Below, one piece after another: positions 45,058-54,734 of a stretch of DNA of 64,000 bases. Made by a program: the position numbers and the translations under genes. The notes below the pieces were generated by a model. The model did no database searches. It saw only the letters and a list, made by a program, of their open reading frames with translations, and had not been told where the DNA came from. Source of the stretch: Bacteroidales bacterium M2 (GTDB lineage Bacteria; Bacteroidota; Bacteroidia; Bacteroidales; Muribaculaceae); assembly GCA_001689415.1 (NCBI GenBank), contig LUJM01000012.1, forward strand, positions 1 through 64,000, given 5' to 3'. Each line of letters starts with the position of its first letter. Position 1 is the stretch's first letter.

Positions 45058-46524
45058 ATGGACGAAGAAAAGAATCCCCGCGAAGAATTGTACAAGCGTT
45101 TCAAGGAATCGCTGTCACACCCGGTTTCGCAGCGATATTTTGACGAGGACGAACTGATAGATCTTTACGATTATGCCGGCGACCTCCATGATGATTACGT
45201 ACAGCTCGAGATTCTGCTGTGCGGGGCGCGTCTATATCCGGAAAGCCATGGACTGAGTGAGCGCCGTCTGCTATTCTATCTCGATACGTCGGATGATAAT
45301 ACCGACCAGCGCACCGAAGCAGCGGCCAAGTATCTTGCCGACAATCCTGATGCGTCGTCGCTGTTGTTTGATATAGCGCGAATGGAAACGTCGCCAGGCG
45401 ATGACCACGAGGCATCGCTTGAATATATCCTGCACCAATATGAGACATTCGACGATGAGGAGATAATCCGTTTTGTAGACCTTGCAATCGACCTCGGCCA
45501 GTACGGCTGGCTTGTAGAGAATCTCGATAAGATAGCAGAGAAAGTGCCGTATAAGCCCACACTTTACTTCGAGGTGGCACGCGAGGCCGACAATTCATAT
45601 GACAACGAGACCCTTGTAAAGGTCGCAGACCAGCTGATCGAGCTTGAACCGTTTACAACCAATTACTGGATAATGCTATTCAGGGGTCAGGCTCGCCTTG
45701 ACCGTCGCGATGAAGCTCGTACGACGTATGACTCGGCCAAGGCTCTTGCTGCCGACGACCCTGTGGCTATGCTTGGTATAGCAGATGCCGTGTATACATC
45801 CGCACCATATCTGCTCTCTGATATGGCCAATACATTGAAGGCTATAAAAGAGCAGTATCAGGATGATTTTGACTATACGGATGCCTATTGTGCCATGTTG
45901 GTGCAATTGGGAAATGTGAGTATGGCTGTCAACGAGATTAAGGCGTTTCTTGACCGTCATCCGGTAACTCCCCGAGCAGTTAGGCAGTTGTTGATGTGCA
46001 ACAGCCGTGATTGCAAGGAGTATGTAGAGCGCTTTTTCAACAATGCTACAGAAGAGCAGGCCTTGGAATTTGATATAGAAAACTTGGCCCAGACTCTTAA
46101 TATGCGAGGCGCACACTATTCGGTGGATGCGCTGATGTCGATGGCCATGTCGAAGAACATGGTCTTTGAGCCGTATTTCTCGATTTGGATGGAATCGCTG
46201 TTCGCCCTGGGCAAGTACGGCGAGGTGGTAGAACTCGGCAATAGAAGCGATGCGCTTGAAACAACACTACAGACTCCGCTCAAAGGTGCATCAATGGCGT
46301 ATATCTATACGGTGTCGTTGTTGAAAACCGGACGGTATGACAAAGCAGTGGAATATGTGGCAAAGGTTCGCCCGAGATTTGAACGCAACATAAGTGACTT
46401 ACCCCTGCCATTGAGACTGACCTTACGGGCGTTCCTGTCGCTGGCTGATGTCATTGACAGGAAAACGGCTGAGGACAATTTATATTGGGAGTATTTCGAC
46501 CAGCTATCGTACGGAAAATTCTAA
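45058..46524 (+). CDS. Hypothetical helical-repeat (TPR-like) protein
   Basis: This protein of 488 residues starts at the ATG at 45058; an in-frame TTG at 44956 would add a stretch that reads poorly. It is acidic and almost entirely helical, with repeated pairs of helices in TPR style (for example YWIMLFRGQARLDRRDEARTTYDSAKAL and VAMLGIADAVYTSAPYLLSDM). It has no signal peptide or membrane span, so it is cytosolic. It probably serves as a protein-interaction scaffold; no specific family is recognised. Its stop lies 4 nt from the stop of the convergent ATP-grasp gene. Confidence 0.75.
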   Translation: MDEEKNPREELYKRFKESLSHPVSQRYFDEDELIDLYDYAGDLHDDYVQLEILLCGARLYPESHGLSERRLLFYLDTSDDNTDQRTEAAAKYLADNPDASSLLFDIARMETSPGDDHEASLEYILHQYETFDDEEIIRFVDLAIDLGQYGWLVENLDKIAEKVPYKPTLYFEVAREADNSYDNETLVKVADQLIELEPFTTNYWIMLFRGQARLDRRDEARTTYDSAKALAADDPVAMLGIADAVYTSAPYLLSDMANTLKAIKEQYQDDFDYTDAYCAMLVQLGNVSMAVNEIKAFLDRHPVTPRAVRQLLMCNSRDCKEYVERFFNNATEEQALEFDIENLAQTLNMRGAHYSVDALMSMAMSKNMVFEPYFSIWMESLFALGKYGEVVELGNRSDALETTLQTPLKGASMAYIYTVSLLKTGRYDKAVEYVAKVRPRFERNISDLPLPLRLTLRAFLSLADVIDRKTAEDNLYWEYFDQLSYGKF

Positions 46525-46528
46525 CGGC

Positions 46529-47656
46529 CTACTTCTTTTTGAGATGCCGTTCGATCAGTCTGTAGAAATAATGAACAAACGGCATAGGATCATGTAAAGA
46601 AGCATATGCATGACTGTCGGCTGCAAGCCATTGGCTAATCCACTTGGCCGGACCTATAGTCTTAATACTTTTGAGGTCAGCTTCAGGAAGCCAGTATACC
46701 GGCCTGGTGAATGTCGTCTGTTCAGTGATTTCTGTTTCGCTGTCATCAGCGTATTTATACCATAAATATGGTAAATTAACACCTGCGGTGGTAACACAGT
46801 ATGCGTTGCCATCGTTGCGCATATTTATCTCAAGGAAATAGTCTACGCCGTCTTTCCCTCTCATGAATTCTACGCTGAATAAACCTACATATCCGATCTT
46901 ACGGATAAACTGATTGACTTTGTCTAAAAGATTTTTGCTTATAAAACCGTCGTCAATTGATGAATATTTGAGATAGCCTGTGTTTGTGTTTTCCGGCTGG
47001 CGAATGATATCGGTATAGCCGGGTATAATGATTTTCTGAGCCAACGAACAGCCGATTAATTGAAATTCCGAGGCTTTGTCGATATATTTCTCGATAATAA
47101 TCTGTCGGTCTGTTTTTGAATTGATATAATCTCTAAGATCGGTAATGGACTTGCATACCGCAATATCGTCTTTCGAGCCCATTGTACTGTTTTCCGGTTT
47201 TACAATACATGGGTAGTCAATATCGTTGAGATCGGTCTTGTCGGGGTCGTAGGAGCGAGCCATTTTTAGTCCGATTTCAGAAGCCAGTTTGCGTTGCCGG
47301 TCTTTGTCAAGGAAAACGTTTATTGCAGACGTTCCATGTCCGTGAGGTATGTGGAAATATTTCGACAATAGCTCACCGGCTTTGTCTACAGTCGCAATGA
47401 AGGAATCTCCACAACATATTATAACCGGTTTTTCCGCGAAGTCTTGAGCTGCTTTTAGCAACATTTGAGGCAGTTGCTGCTCATGTTCGAAAAAATATAA
47501 TCTTTTGCGACTAATGTATCTTGATTTGCTTACCGTCTTGTCGTCGGAACTTATAAAAAGAACGATATTAGACGAGAGTCCTTTTTCTCCGAATGCGCGA
47601 ATGACTCCGAGTGTATTATGGTGCGATCCGCCGATTATAAAAACAGGTTTGGCCAT
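46529..47656 (-). CDS. ATP-grasp domain protein
   Basis: This is a 375-residue enzyme with a Rossmann-like N-terminal part (VFIIGGSHHNTLGVIRAFGEKG) and an ATP-grasp fold: YPCIVKPENSTMGSKDDIAVCKS, IIIEKYIDKASEFQLIG and the metal-binding FLEINMRNDGNAYCV. Such enzymes join a carboxylate to an amine, often in cell-wall, capsule or peptide biosynthesis. The DNA looks more AT-rich than that of its neighbours, which may reflect transfer. The substrate is unknown. A TAATTTTG promoter box sits on the minus strand at plus coordinates 47684-47691. Confidence 0.78.
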   Translation of the reverse strand: MAKPVFIIGGSHHNTLGVIRAFGEKGLSSNIVLFISSDDKTVSKSRYISRKRLYFFEHEQQLPQMLLKAAQDFAEKPVIICCGDSFIATVDKAGELLSKYFHIPHGHGTSAINVFLDKDRQRKLASEIGLKMARSYDPDKTDLNDIDYPCIVKPENSTMGSKDDIAVCKSITDLRDYINSKTDRQIIIEKYIDKASEFQLIGCSLAQKIIIPGYTDIIRQPENTNTGYLKYSSIDDGFISKNLLDKVNQFIRKIGYVGLFSVEFMRGKDGVDYFLEINMRNDGNAYCVTTAGVNLPYLWYKYADDSETEITEQTTFTRPVYWLPEADLKSIKTIGPAKWISQWLAADSHAYASLHDPMPFVHYFYRLIERHLKKK

Positions 47657-47764
47657 GAAATTCTTTCCTACTATATTAGTTTACAAAATTAGTGTTTTTT
47701 TTTGAGAGATACGCGGCGTACACCAAAGTTATGAAATAGATTAGGATATGTTAAAATTTGTGAT

Positions 47765-47772
47765 TAACTTTG
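47765..47772 (+). promoter_or_regulatory. Bacteroidetes -7 promoter element before nhaA
   Basis: TAACTTTG is a perfect -7 box 63 nt before the chosen nhaA start at 47835; TTAG stands at the -33 position. It supports the downstream start rather than the in-frame ATG at 47748. Confidence 0.45.
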
Positions 47773-47834
47773 TAGCCGTTTTGCGGGAACGAACATTGAA
47801 TCGCCCCGATTTGTTTAAAAGAAAATATAATTAC

Positions 47835-49268
47835 ATGACTGCTAATTCCTCACAGACACATCGACTACACCCGAAGTGGGATGCGGAAGAGAAATCGGTA
47901 TTTGACCGAGGTATATTCTTTTCTGCGCGTCAGGCAATCAAACATCATGCCAGCGGTGGCAATATACTTATCAGAGCAACTGTGCTTGCACTGGTTATTG
48001 CCAATATACCAAGTTTTAATGACTATTATTTTTCATTCTGGGACCAGGAAGTGCGCCTACAGCTCGGCGATTTCAACGTATTCAGCCATGCCGGAGAGCC
48101 AATGAGCTTGTTGGCATTTATCAACGATGCCCTAATGGCGATATTCTTTTTCACTATCGGCCTTGAGATAAAACGCGAGGTTCTGGTGGGAGAGTTGTCG
48201 TCGTTCAAGCAGGCCCTTCTGCCCATTGTCGGTGCTTTCGGAGGTATGATAGTGCCTGTAGTTATCTTCTATATGATGAGCCGCGGTACAGACTATGTAG
48301 GCGGCGCGGCTATACCAATGGCAACCGATATTGCGTTCTCGCTCGGTGTGCTTGCAATGCTTGGCAAGCGAGTGCCTTTGTCGCTCAAAATATTCCTTAC
48401 CACTCTCGCTGTGGTAGATGATATCGGCGGTATAATCGTTATTGCGGCGTTCTATTCAACTCATATCGAACTGATGATGCTGGTATATGCGCTTGTTCTA
48501 TTCGGTGTGCTGTTGCTTGGCTCTGCTTTGCGTATAAAGAGCAAGATCTTCTATCTCGGCATCGGCGGTATAATATGGTTTCTATTCCTCAATTCGGGTA
48601 TACATCCTACGATTGCCGGAGTTCTTGTGGCATTCTGTGTGCCTGCAACGCCGGTGTTTGCCCCGATGAAGTATATCAAGATTATCCGCAATTCGATAGC
48701 ACACTTCAGTGTAGACGAGCCCGAAGACCTTGTGAAGCGCTCGATTCTTGACAAAGAGCAGATGAACTGGTTGAAGCAGGTAGAATCGGCGTCGGATAAG
48801 GTGATATCGCCACTACAGGACCTCGAAGACTCGCTTCACCCAATCGTCAACTATTTTATCATACCATTGTTTGCGTTTGCAAATGCCGGTATATTCCTGC
48901 TCGATATGGATCCTGCAACGATTTTCGAAGGCATCTCGCTTGCGGTAATCTGTGGTCTTGTCATCGGTAAGTTCCTTGGTATTCTCAGTTTCTCGTGGCT
49001 TTGTGTCAAGCTCGGTTTTGCGCCCATGCCGGCACATTCCAATTGGAGCATGATGGCATCGGTATCGATGCTTGGCGGTATCGGCTTTACAGTGTCGATT
49101 TTCATCGCCACGCTGTCGTACGACGCTGCCATACCACATCAGGCCGATTTGCTTGCGCATGCCAAGCTCGGTATTGTATGCGGCTCGGTATTATCCGGTC
49201 TGTTGGCCTTCCTGTGGCTGCATTTTACTCTGCCTAAGGGCGTTGCGCCTGATGCTGTAGAGGATTAA
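47835..49268 (+). CDS. nhaA: Na+/H+ antiporter NhaA
   Basis: This inner-membrane antiporter expels sodium in exchange for protons, for pH and salt balance. It has 477 residues from the ATG at 47835, with about twelve spans. The hallmark ion-binding pair is present in TTLAVVDDIGGIIVIAAFYS, along with PMATDIAFSLGVLAML and GLEIKREVLVGEL. An internal cytosolic stretch (about 290-330) is longer and charged. The alternative start at 47748 would precede the predicted -7 box. Confidence 0.9.
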   Translation: MTANSSQTHRLHPKWDAEEKSVFDRGIFFSARQAIKHHASGGNILIRATVLALVIANIPSFNDYYFSFWDQEVRLQLGDFNVFSHAGEPMSLLAFINDALMAIFFFTIGLEIKREVLVGELSSFKQALLPIVGAFGGMIVPVVIFYMMSRGTDYVGGAAIPMATDIAFSLGVLAMLGKRVPLSLKIFLTTLAVVDDIGGIIVIAAFYSTHIELMMLVYALVLFGVLLLGSALRIKSKIFYLGIGGIIWFLFLNSGIHPTIAGVLVAFCVPATPVFAPMKYIKIIRNSIAHFSVDEPEDLVKRSILDKEQMNWLKQVESASDKVISPLQDLEDSLHPIVNYFIIPLFAFANAGIFLLDMDPATIFEGISLAVICGLVIGKFLGILSFSWLCVKLGFAPMPAHSNWSMMASVSMLGGIGFTVSIFIATLSYDAAIPHQADLLAHAKLGIVCGSVLSGLLAFLWLHFTLPKGVAPDAVED

Positions 49269-49294
49269 ATAAGTAACTCTTAAAATATAAGATA

Positions 49295-49831
49295 ATGACC
49301 GTACACGAATTATTACTTGAGCGTCACAGCATACGCAAGTATACAGAAGAACCGATTCCGGCAGAAGATGTGAAGACTATCATTGAGTCGGGACTGCTCG
49401 CCCCGTCGTCGAAAAGCGCCCGCTCGTGGCAGTTTGTCGTAGTTGAAGACCACGACATGCTGGCTCGTCTGAGTGATCTCAAGCCCTCGTATGCGGCGTC
49501 TATCAAGGATTGTCGTTTTGCCGTAGTGGTAACAACCGACCCCACTCAGAGCGAGGCATATATCGAAGATGCCTCTGTGGCTGCGATTCTCATGCATATT
49601 CAGGCTGCCGACCTCGGTATAGGTTCATGCTGGGTACAGGTGCGTGGCCGCCAGGCTGCCGACGGAACACCTTCGGAGGAAGTTGTGAGAGAGCTTCTCG
49701 GTATTCCGGAGCATATGTGTGTAGAGTGCGTGATGACATTTGGTTATTCTGCCGAGACCCGCAAGCCGGTTGATCCATCCAAGCTCAAGTGGGAGAAGGT
49801 GCATATAGGTACGTGGCGAAACGATCAATGA
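49295..49831 (+). CDS. Nitroreductase family protein
   Basis: This FMN-dependent NAD(P)H oxidoreductase has 178 residues. The family N terminus ERHSIRKYTEEPIP and LLAPSSKSARSWQFVVVED contain flavin phosphate-binding residues; MHIQAADLGIGSCWVQVRGR and the GIPEHMCVECVMTFGYS end are typical. The physiological substrate is unknown. Its stop overlaps the next start (ATGA), making it the first gene of a four-gene coupled operon. Confidence 0.9.
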   Translation: MTVHELLLERHSIRKYTEEPIPAEDVKTIIESGLLAPSSKSARSWQFVVVEDHDMLARLSDLKPSYAASIKDCRFAVVVTTDPTQSEAYIEDASVAAILMHIQAADLGIGSCWVQVRGRQAADGTPSEEVVRELLGIPEHMCVECVMTFGYSAETRKPVDPSKLKWEKVHIGTWRNDQ

Positions 49832-50607
49832 TACCAGAGCGTATAGCACTTGTCGGTACGGGTAATGTAGCGTCGCACCTTGCGGAGGCCTTTGGCAACC
49901 GTATCGGAATGATAGTAAGCCGCGACCCGGTCAAGGCCGAGGCGTTGGCTAAAGAATGCGGTGCTGCAAGTTCGGGCGATTATGAATCGTTGAAGGCTTA
50001 TAACCCCGAGATGATAATTGTGAGTGTTGCCGACCATGCTGTTGCGGATGTCGTGGCTGCGTTAGGAGGCACATTCGACCAGCCGTTGGTGGTGCATACT
50101 TCGGGTACCGTGCCTAAAGAAGTTCTATCGCCTATAAGCGATCGAACAGGTGTGCTGTACCCTCTGCAGACATTCTCTAAGGGAGTGTTTGTGGATATGC
50201 GCACGGTTCCTTTCTTTACAGAATCGGCAAAACCCGAAGATATTGCTATCGTCAATGCTCTTGCCAATTCAATTTCCGATACCGTGCATCATGCCGACGC
50301 TTCGCAGAGGCAAGTGCTACACGTAGCCGGTGTTTTCTCGTCGAATTTTGTCAATATCCTGCTTGAAATGGTGGGCGATGTACTTGGAAGTGCCGATTAT
50401 CCGTTGTCAACAGTACGTCCGCTTGTAGAAGCTACGGTTGCCAAGGCTTTTACTGCCGGCCCACATGCCGCTCAGACCGGCCCCGCAAAGCGTGGAGACA
50501 GAGATGTAATGGCAAAACATGCCGCCATGCTTCCTGACGATAAACGCCGTGTATACGAATTATTATCAGAATATATCCTAAAGTCACATAAAGTTACGTT
50601 GCAATGA
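49828..50607 (+). CDS. Rossmann-fold / DUF2520 domain protein
   Basis: This protein of 259 residues starts at the ATG at 49828 that overlaps the previous stop. An N-terminal NADP-binding fold (IALVGTGNVASHLAEAFGN) resembles ketopantoate and pyrroline-5-carboxylate reductases. It is followed by the DUF2520 helical domain (SQRQVLHVAGVFSSNFVNILLEM...RPLVEATVAKAF). Members are putative oxidoreductases of unknown substrate and are commonly found next to kdsC and maf in Bacteroidetes, as here. Confidence 0.85.
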   Translation: MIPERIALVGTGNVASHLAEAFGNRIGMIVSRDPVKAEALAKECGAASSGDYESLKAYNPEMIIVSVADHAVADVVAALGGTFDQPLVVHTSGTVPKEVLSPISDRTGVLYPLQTFSKGVFVDMRTVPFFTESAKPEDIAIVNALANSISDTVHHADASQRQVLHVAGVFSSNFVNILLEMVGDVLGSADYPLSTVRPLVEATVAKAFTAGPHAAQTGPAKRGDRDVMAKHAAMLPDDKRRVYELLSEYILKSHKVTLQ

Positions 50608-51131
50608 GTAAAATAGACTATGATTTGAGCAAAATCAAGGCTATCGCCTTTGATGTCGACGGAGTATTGTCGCCTGCAGTCGTACCTATCGATAGCGATG
50701 GCAATCCACGTCGTATGGCAAATATCAAGGACGGCTATGCGTTGGTGCAGGCCATACGCAGTGGCTTGAAACTTGCAATAATTTCGGGAGCCGATACCGA
50801 GCCGGTGCGCCGACGTTTTGAACTTATCGGGTTTACCGACATATACCTCGGGCATATAGAAAAACTACCTGTGCTGAAAGCATGGATGGCCGAAAACGGA
50901 CTTACCCCTGAGCAGGTAGCTTACTGCGGTGACGATATACCCGATATCCTGCCAATGAGGCACGTAGGTCTTGCCGTAGCCCCTCGAGATGCCGACCCTG
51001 ATGTCAAGTCCGTGGCGAAGTTTATATCAACAGCGGCCGGTGGTTGCGGAGTGGCAAGAGAATTGATTGAAGAAATTATGAAAACGCAGGGTACATGGCC
51101 TGCTGCCGATAAATTAGCATTTGGACAATGA
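50604..51131 (+). CDS. kdsC: 3-deoxy-D-manno-octulosonate 8-phosphate phosphatase (KdsC-like)
   Basis: This HAD hydrolase makes KDO for lipopolysaccharide core. It has 175 residues without a cap, the normal KdsC type. Motif I is AFDVDGVLSP, motif II IISGAD and the motif IV region YCGDDIPDILPM. The start overlaps the preceding stop and its stop overlaps maf (ATGA in both cases), so all are co-translated. Confidence 0.85.
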   Translation: MSKIDYDLSKIKAIAFDVDGVLSPAVVPIDSDGNPRRMANIKDGYALVQAIRSGLKLAIISGADTEPVRRRFELIGFTDIYLGHIEKLPVLKAWMAENGLTPEQVAYCGDDIPDILPMRHVGLAVAPRDADPDVKSVAKFISTAAGGCGVARELIEEIMKTQGTWPAADKLAFGQ

Positions 51132-51796
51132 GTCTCAATTCGCATCATCTTGATTTTCATACCGGCGCCAGCCATACAAGCGGCGCGGTTGTGTTGCCAC
51201 CGGCGCCGAGTGCGTCGTTTGCGGGGGTGAGCGTGCTGCTTGCATCCAATTCGCCACGTCGTCGCGAGTTGCTCGGGCTTATCATGCCGTCGTTCGAGAT
51301 AGCAGTGCCGCGTGATATCGACGAGGTTTATCCCGACAACCTTCCGCCAGAAGAAGTACCGTTATACTTGTCGGCTCTCAAGGCTAAAGCATATGCCGAC
51401 CTGCTTACGCCCGGAGAACTCATTATTACAGCCGACACAATAGTGATTGCCGAGGGTAAAATCATGGGTAAGCCCCACGATGCCGACGAGGCTGTGGCAA
51501 TGCTTAAAACGCTTCAGAATTCGACTCATACCGTTGTTACCGGAGTTACACTCCTGTCGCTTGAAGGAAAGAAAACCGATACCTTTTCAGAAACCACTCA
51601 TGTGAGCTTCGGCCCACTTACCGCCGACGAGATTCGACTGTACGTAGAACGTTTCCAACCCTTCGACAAAGCCGGAGCCTACGGAATACAGGAATGGATT
51701 GGCGCCGCCGCCATATCGCGAGTCGACGGCTGTTTTTACAATGTGATGGGTCTTCCTCTCCACACCCTCTACACCCACCTCAAGGAATTTTACTAA
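51128..51796 (+). CDS. maf: Maf-like nucleotide pyrophosphatase
   Basis: This house-cleaning enzyme hydrolyses non-canonical or excess nucleoside triphosphates to monophosphates. Its signature LLASNSPRRRELL begins near residue 37, later followed by ITADTIVIAEGKIMGKP and FDKAGAYGIQEW. The overlap start at 51128 gives about 36 extra residues before the fold; a later GTG would remove them but lose the ATGA coupling. It is the last gene of the operon. Confidence 0.88.
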   Translation: MSLNSHHLDFHTGASHTSGAVVLPPAPSASFAGVSVLLASNSPRRRELLGLIMPSFEIAVPRDIDEVYPDNLPPEEVPLYLSALKAKAYADLLTPGELIITADTIVIAEGKIMGKPHDADEAVAMLKTLQNSTHTVVTGVTLLSLEGKKTDTFSETTHVSFGPLTADEIRLYVERFQPFDKAGAYGIQEWIGAAAISRVDGCFYNVMGLPLHTLYTHLKEFY

Positions 51797-51844
51797 AAAT
51801 AATTTTTAATGTATTAAAAATTAGTATAGTAAGTAAAATTTTAT

Positions 51845-51931
51845 TAATTTTGTGTCGTAATCCATGTAGACACGAATTTTATACAATAAAATTAAAAGAG
51901 CTGTCCGGATTAATCCAGACAGCTCTTTTTT
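51845..51931 (+). ncRNA. Candidate small RNA or attenuated leader
   Basis: A perfect -7 box TAATTTTG (51845-51852, with TTAG at the -33 position) lies about 80 nt before a strong terminator. A transcript from about 51859 to 51931 would be roughly 73 nt with no open frame. It could be an independent small RNA or a leader that controls read-through into the secreted protein gene at 51973. Confidence 0.4.
51894..51931. terminator. Strong terminator between maf and the dockerin-like gene
   Basis: AAAAGAGCTGTCCGGATT (51894-51911) is complementary to AATCCAGACAGCTCTTTT (51912-51929) except for one wobble, with T residues following. The symmetric A- and T-runs make it usable on both strands. Confidence 0.85.
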
Positions 51932-51972
51932 AAACCATTAATAACTTTCAAAGCTGTTGAAAACAGCATTAT

Positions 51973-54723
51973 ATGTGTATGTTTAGGCTACTATTATTTT
52001 TCGCCGTATTGTTGTCAAGCATTGTTGCCCATGGGCAAGTGCAAATTTTAGAGTCGTTCTTAAAGAACGAAGCCGACTGGTATACAACAACAAAAGCAGA
52101 TGCCGCGAATGTGACTGAGCTCAGATCACCGGATACGGGCATAACCTATGTAAGCGAGCAAGCTTATCGTGAGAGTACTAACGGCTTTTTAATGCTGCTT
52201 GGTAGGTCTGTAAGCCCTAAAGGCTATATACAGTTTACACTTGACGAGCCCTGTAGTAATATAAAACTTTACAGTAGGTCTGCAGCTTCGTCAAATCAGG
52301 CAGTTAATGTGTCAATAGGAGATAGTCTGATAGTTTCTAATGCCAAGATACCCAATGAATCAGGAGGAGTCTTGTCGATAGATATACCTGAATGCTATCA
52401 GCAAGGCGGCCTTGAATTCAAGATTCAGGCTTCTACCAATTATAATGTGCAGATTACGGAGATAGTGTATAACTTTTCATATTCAGGTTCAAAAAACGAA
52501 CCAAAAGCGAGTTTCCCTGCAAGTAGATATGTAGCAAAGGTTGGAGAGGATTTTGTGTCGCCGGCGCTTACGACTGATTCTGACGGTCTTGTGTCATTTA
52601 GCTCATCAAACATCGAGGTTGCCACTGTAGATAATAAGACAGGAAAAGTTTCGATAGTCGGTGCAGGTGAAACAGTGATAACGGCCAATATTGCAGAAAC
52701 ATCAGAATTCGAGCCCGGCGAAGCATCGTATATCCTTGTGGTATTGGACTCGGGCTTGGTGCTTTATCCTCCAATTACATATGATTTCTGCTCAGAGGAT
52801 TTACTGCCATATGAAGTTGTTGATGTCAATTGCGACGGAAATACCTGGTTCTTGAGTCCTGGCAATGGCATGATTTGTGATTCACCTTCTTCGGGCCAGA
52901 ATCAAGATATACTTCTTACAGCCCCGGTGTATCTGTCAGCAGAAATGCATGAATTAGTCATTACTGTTGGAAGCGGTGAAGCAGGCTCATCTTTTATCGT
53001 TGGCCTTGTCAATGAGGATTTGGAAATCTATATGGTGTCAGAATACTATATTGATTATTCTGAACCGACTGAATATACCTGTTCTTTTGTTTTCGAGGGA
53101 GAGGGTAACTATAGAATAGGTATTATGTGCACGTCGACGGATTCTCAAAGCCCTATGACGGTGTATAAAATAGCAATGGACGAATCTCATGAAGAAGATC
53201 CACCGGTTGTCCCCGGTCAGTCGGTAAGGAATACTCTCCCGGCTGAAGAACTTGGCATACTCCAGAAATTTAAAGATGAAGTACTATCTCCGTACTATTC
53301 TTGGGATTTTGATAGTAAAGAACTTGAAGGCGTGAAAATTGTAAACGGTCATGTTACGTCGATAAATTTACCCAGCTGCAATTATAATGACAATTGTCAT
53401 TTCCCGGTATACTTATTACAACTTAAGTATCTGACATCTCTCAGACTTCAATATAATTATTTCGTAGGCGATGTGTTTGCTGCAATAGGCAGTGATGCTT
53501 TCGCTGATTTTGCTGAAGATGTTAAGGCGAATTCGAATTTGCAGGTGTTGAATATAAGTAATAACAACATAAGCGGTAATGCCGGGGCGCTTGTGGACTT
53601 GTTGCCCAATCTTACGAATCTTGACATACGCCATAATGAGTTTTCGGAGATAAACCCTGTTTTCCCTGAAACACTGGATGCAATGTGTTACTATCAGACA
53701 ATTCGTGTCGACCATACTATGGAAGTTCCCAATTATTTCAATCTCAATGATCTTCCGGAAATGGCAAAGTACCTTATAGAATCTAAATGGTATGGGGAGT
53801 TTGATTATCACGACTTGATTATGAGCGTCAATGCCGATAATTCCTACTTGGATCTGAGGCCTGATGAGGATTTAAATCTCACACTATCGAATGGTCAATG
53901 GTGGAGTAAGAGTAATAGCGAGGTGACACTGTATGATAATGTTGCATGGAGCTTCTCGCTGATAATGAAGCTGAGCTATATACCCGGCGATACGAATTTC
54001 GATGGAAATGTTGATGTAGCAGATGTACCTCAAGTATGTTCGATGATTATGGGTCGTGAAACGCCTATAATCAATCTTGGAGCGGCCAACCTGGTTAAAG
54101 AAAGCGAGTACGATAGAATCATTAACGCCCTCGATTTAGTTAAGCTTATCAATTTGATATTATCCGAGCCTTTGAAGGATAGTGGTTTACGCAGGTCGAG
54201 ACCGGTGGATATGGCTCGCGTAGGTTTGAGTATTGTAGACGGAGCTGTCACTTTGACATCCGAGGGCAATGTTTCTGCAATCGACTTTACGTTGCAAGGC
54301 GCAGGAGAGTTTACGGCAGAAAAACACTCAGGTATTGCTGTTGCCAGCCGTAGAAATAGTGATGGCTCACTTCGTGTGATTGCATACTCAACAGATGGTT
54401 CGGCCTTGCCTGAGGGTGATATTGTAATAGCCCGAACAGATGCAACAAGTACGGGTAAATGTATTGCAGCTTCGCCGGAAGGAAAACTCCTTGAAGTAGC
54501 GGTATCGATGTCGGGTATCGAAGACGAGATAGGCTTGTCGGGATTGCGTGTAACGTCACAGCCCGGAGCATTGATTGTTGACTCAGAGAAAGACGTAAGA
54601 GTATACACTACATCGGGCACAGAAGTTTATTCGGGTATGGCCGATAATGTGAGAATCAATCTTCAATCCGGCGTATATGTAATCGTATCCGGAGAAAAGG
54701 TGGTAAAATGTATTGTAAAGTAA
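51973..54723 (+). CDS. Secreted T9SS protein with Ig-like, leucine-rich and dockerin-like segments
   Basis: The protein has 916 residues. A signal peptide (1-22) and a beta-rich start precede an Ig-like BIG2-type domain (about 175-260, ASFPASRYVAKVGEDFVSP). A beta-sandwich (about 265-410) and a short leucine-rich segment follow (about 480-560, LTSLRLQYN, LQVLNISNNNIS, LTNLDIRHN). At 672 begins a dockerin-like calcium loop GDTNFDGNVDVADV; the second repeat (INALDLVKLINLIL) is decayed. A cohesin-like half-domain and a T9SS-type tail ending KCIVK finish the protein. Function is unknown; surface binding or assembly is suggested. The next gene, 11 nt on, starts with a cohesin-like domain. Confidence 0.65.
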   Translation: MCMFRLLLFFAVLLSSIVAHGQVQILESFLKNEADWYTTTKADAANVTELRSPDTGITYVSEQAYRESTNGFLMLLGRSVSPKGYIQFTLDEPCSNIKLYSRSAASSNQAVNVSIGDSLIVSNAKIPNESGGVLSIDIPECYQQGGLEFKIQASTNYNVQITEIVYNFSYSGSKNEPKASFPASRYVAKVGEDFVSPALTTDSDGLVSFSSSNIEVATVDNKTGKVSIVGAGETVITANIAETSEFEPGEASYILVVLDSGLVLYPPITYDFCSEDLLPYEVVDVNCDGNTWFLSPGNGMICDSPSSGQNQDILLTAPVYLSAEMHELVITVGSGEAGSSFIVGLVNEDLEIYMVSEYYIDYSEPTEYTCSFVFEGEGNYRIGIMCTSTDSQSPMTVYKIAMDESHEEDPPVVPGQSVRNTLPAEELGILQKFKDEVLSPYYSWDFDSKELEGVKIVNGHVTSINLPSCNYNDNCHFPVYLLQLKYLTSLRLQYNYFVGDVFAAIGSDAFADFAEDVKANSNLQVLNISNNNISGNAGALVDLLPNLTNLDIRHNEFSEINPVFPETLDAMCYYQTIRVDHTMEVPNYFNLNDLPEMAKYLIESKWYGEFDYHDLIMSVNADNSYLDLRPDEDLNLTLSNGQWWSKSNSEVTLYDNVAWSFSLIMKLSYIPGDTNFDGNVDVADVPQVCSMIMGRETPIINLGAANLVKESEYDRIINALDLVKLINLILSEPLKDSGLRRSRPVDMARVGLSIVDGAVTLTSEGNVSAIDFTLQGAGEFTAEKHSGIAVASRRNSDGSLRVIAYSTDGSALPEGDIVIARTDATSTGKCIAASPEGKLLEVAVSMSGIEDEIGLSGLRVTSQPGALIVDSEKDVRVYTTSGTEVYSGMADNVRINLQSGVYVIVSGEKVVKCIVK

Positions 54724-54734
54724 CTGATACTAAA

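Noticed and set aside
46529..47656. Genomic island around the AT-rich ATP-grasp gene
   Set aside because: It is a single gene between housekeeping genes with no integrase, tRNA or direct repeats; only base composition hints at transfer.
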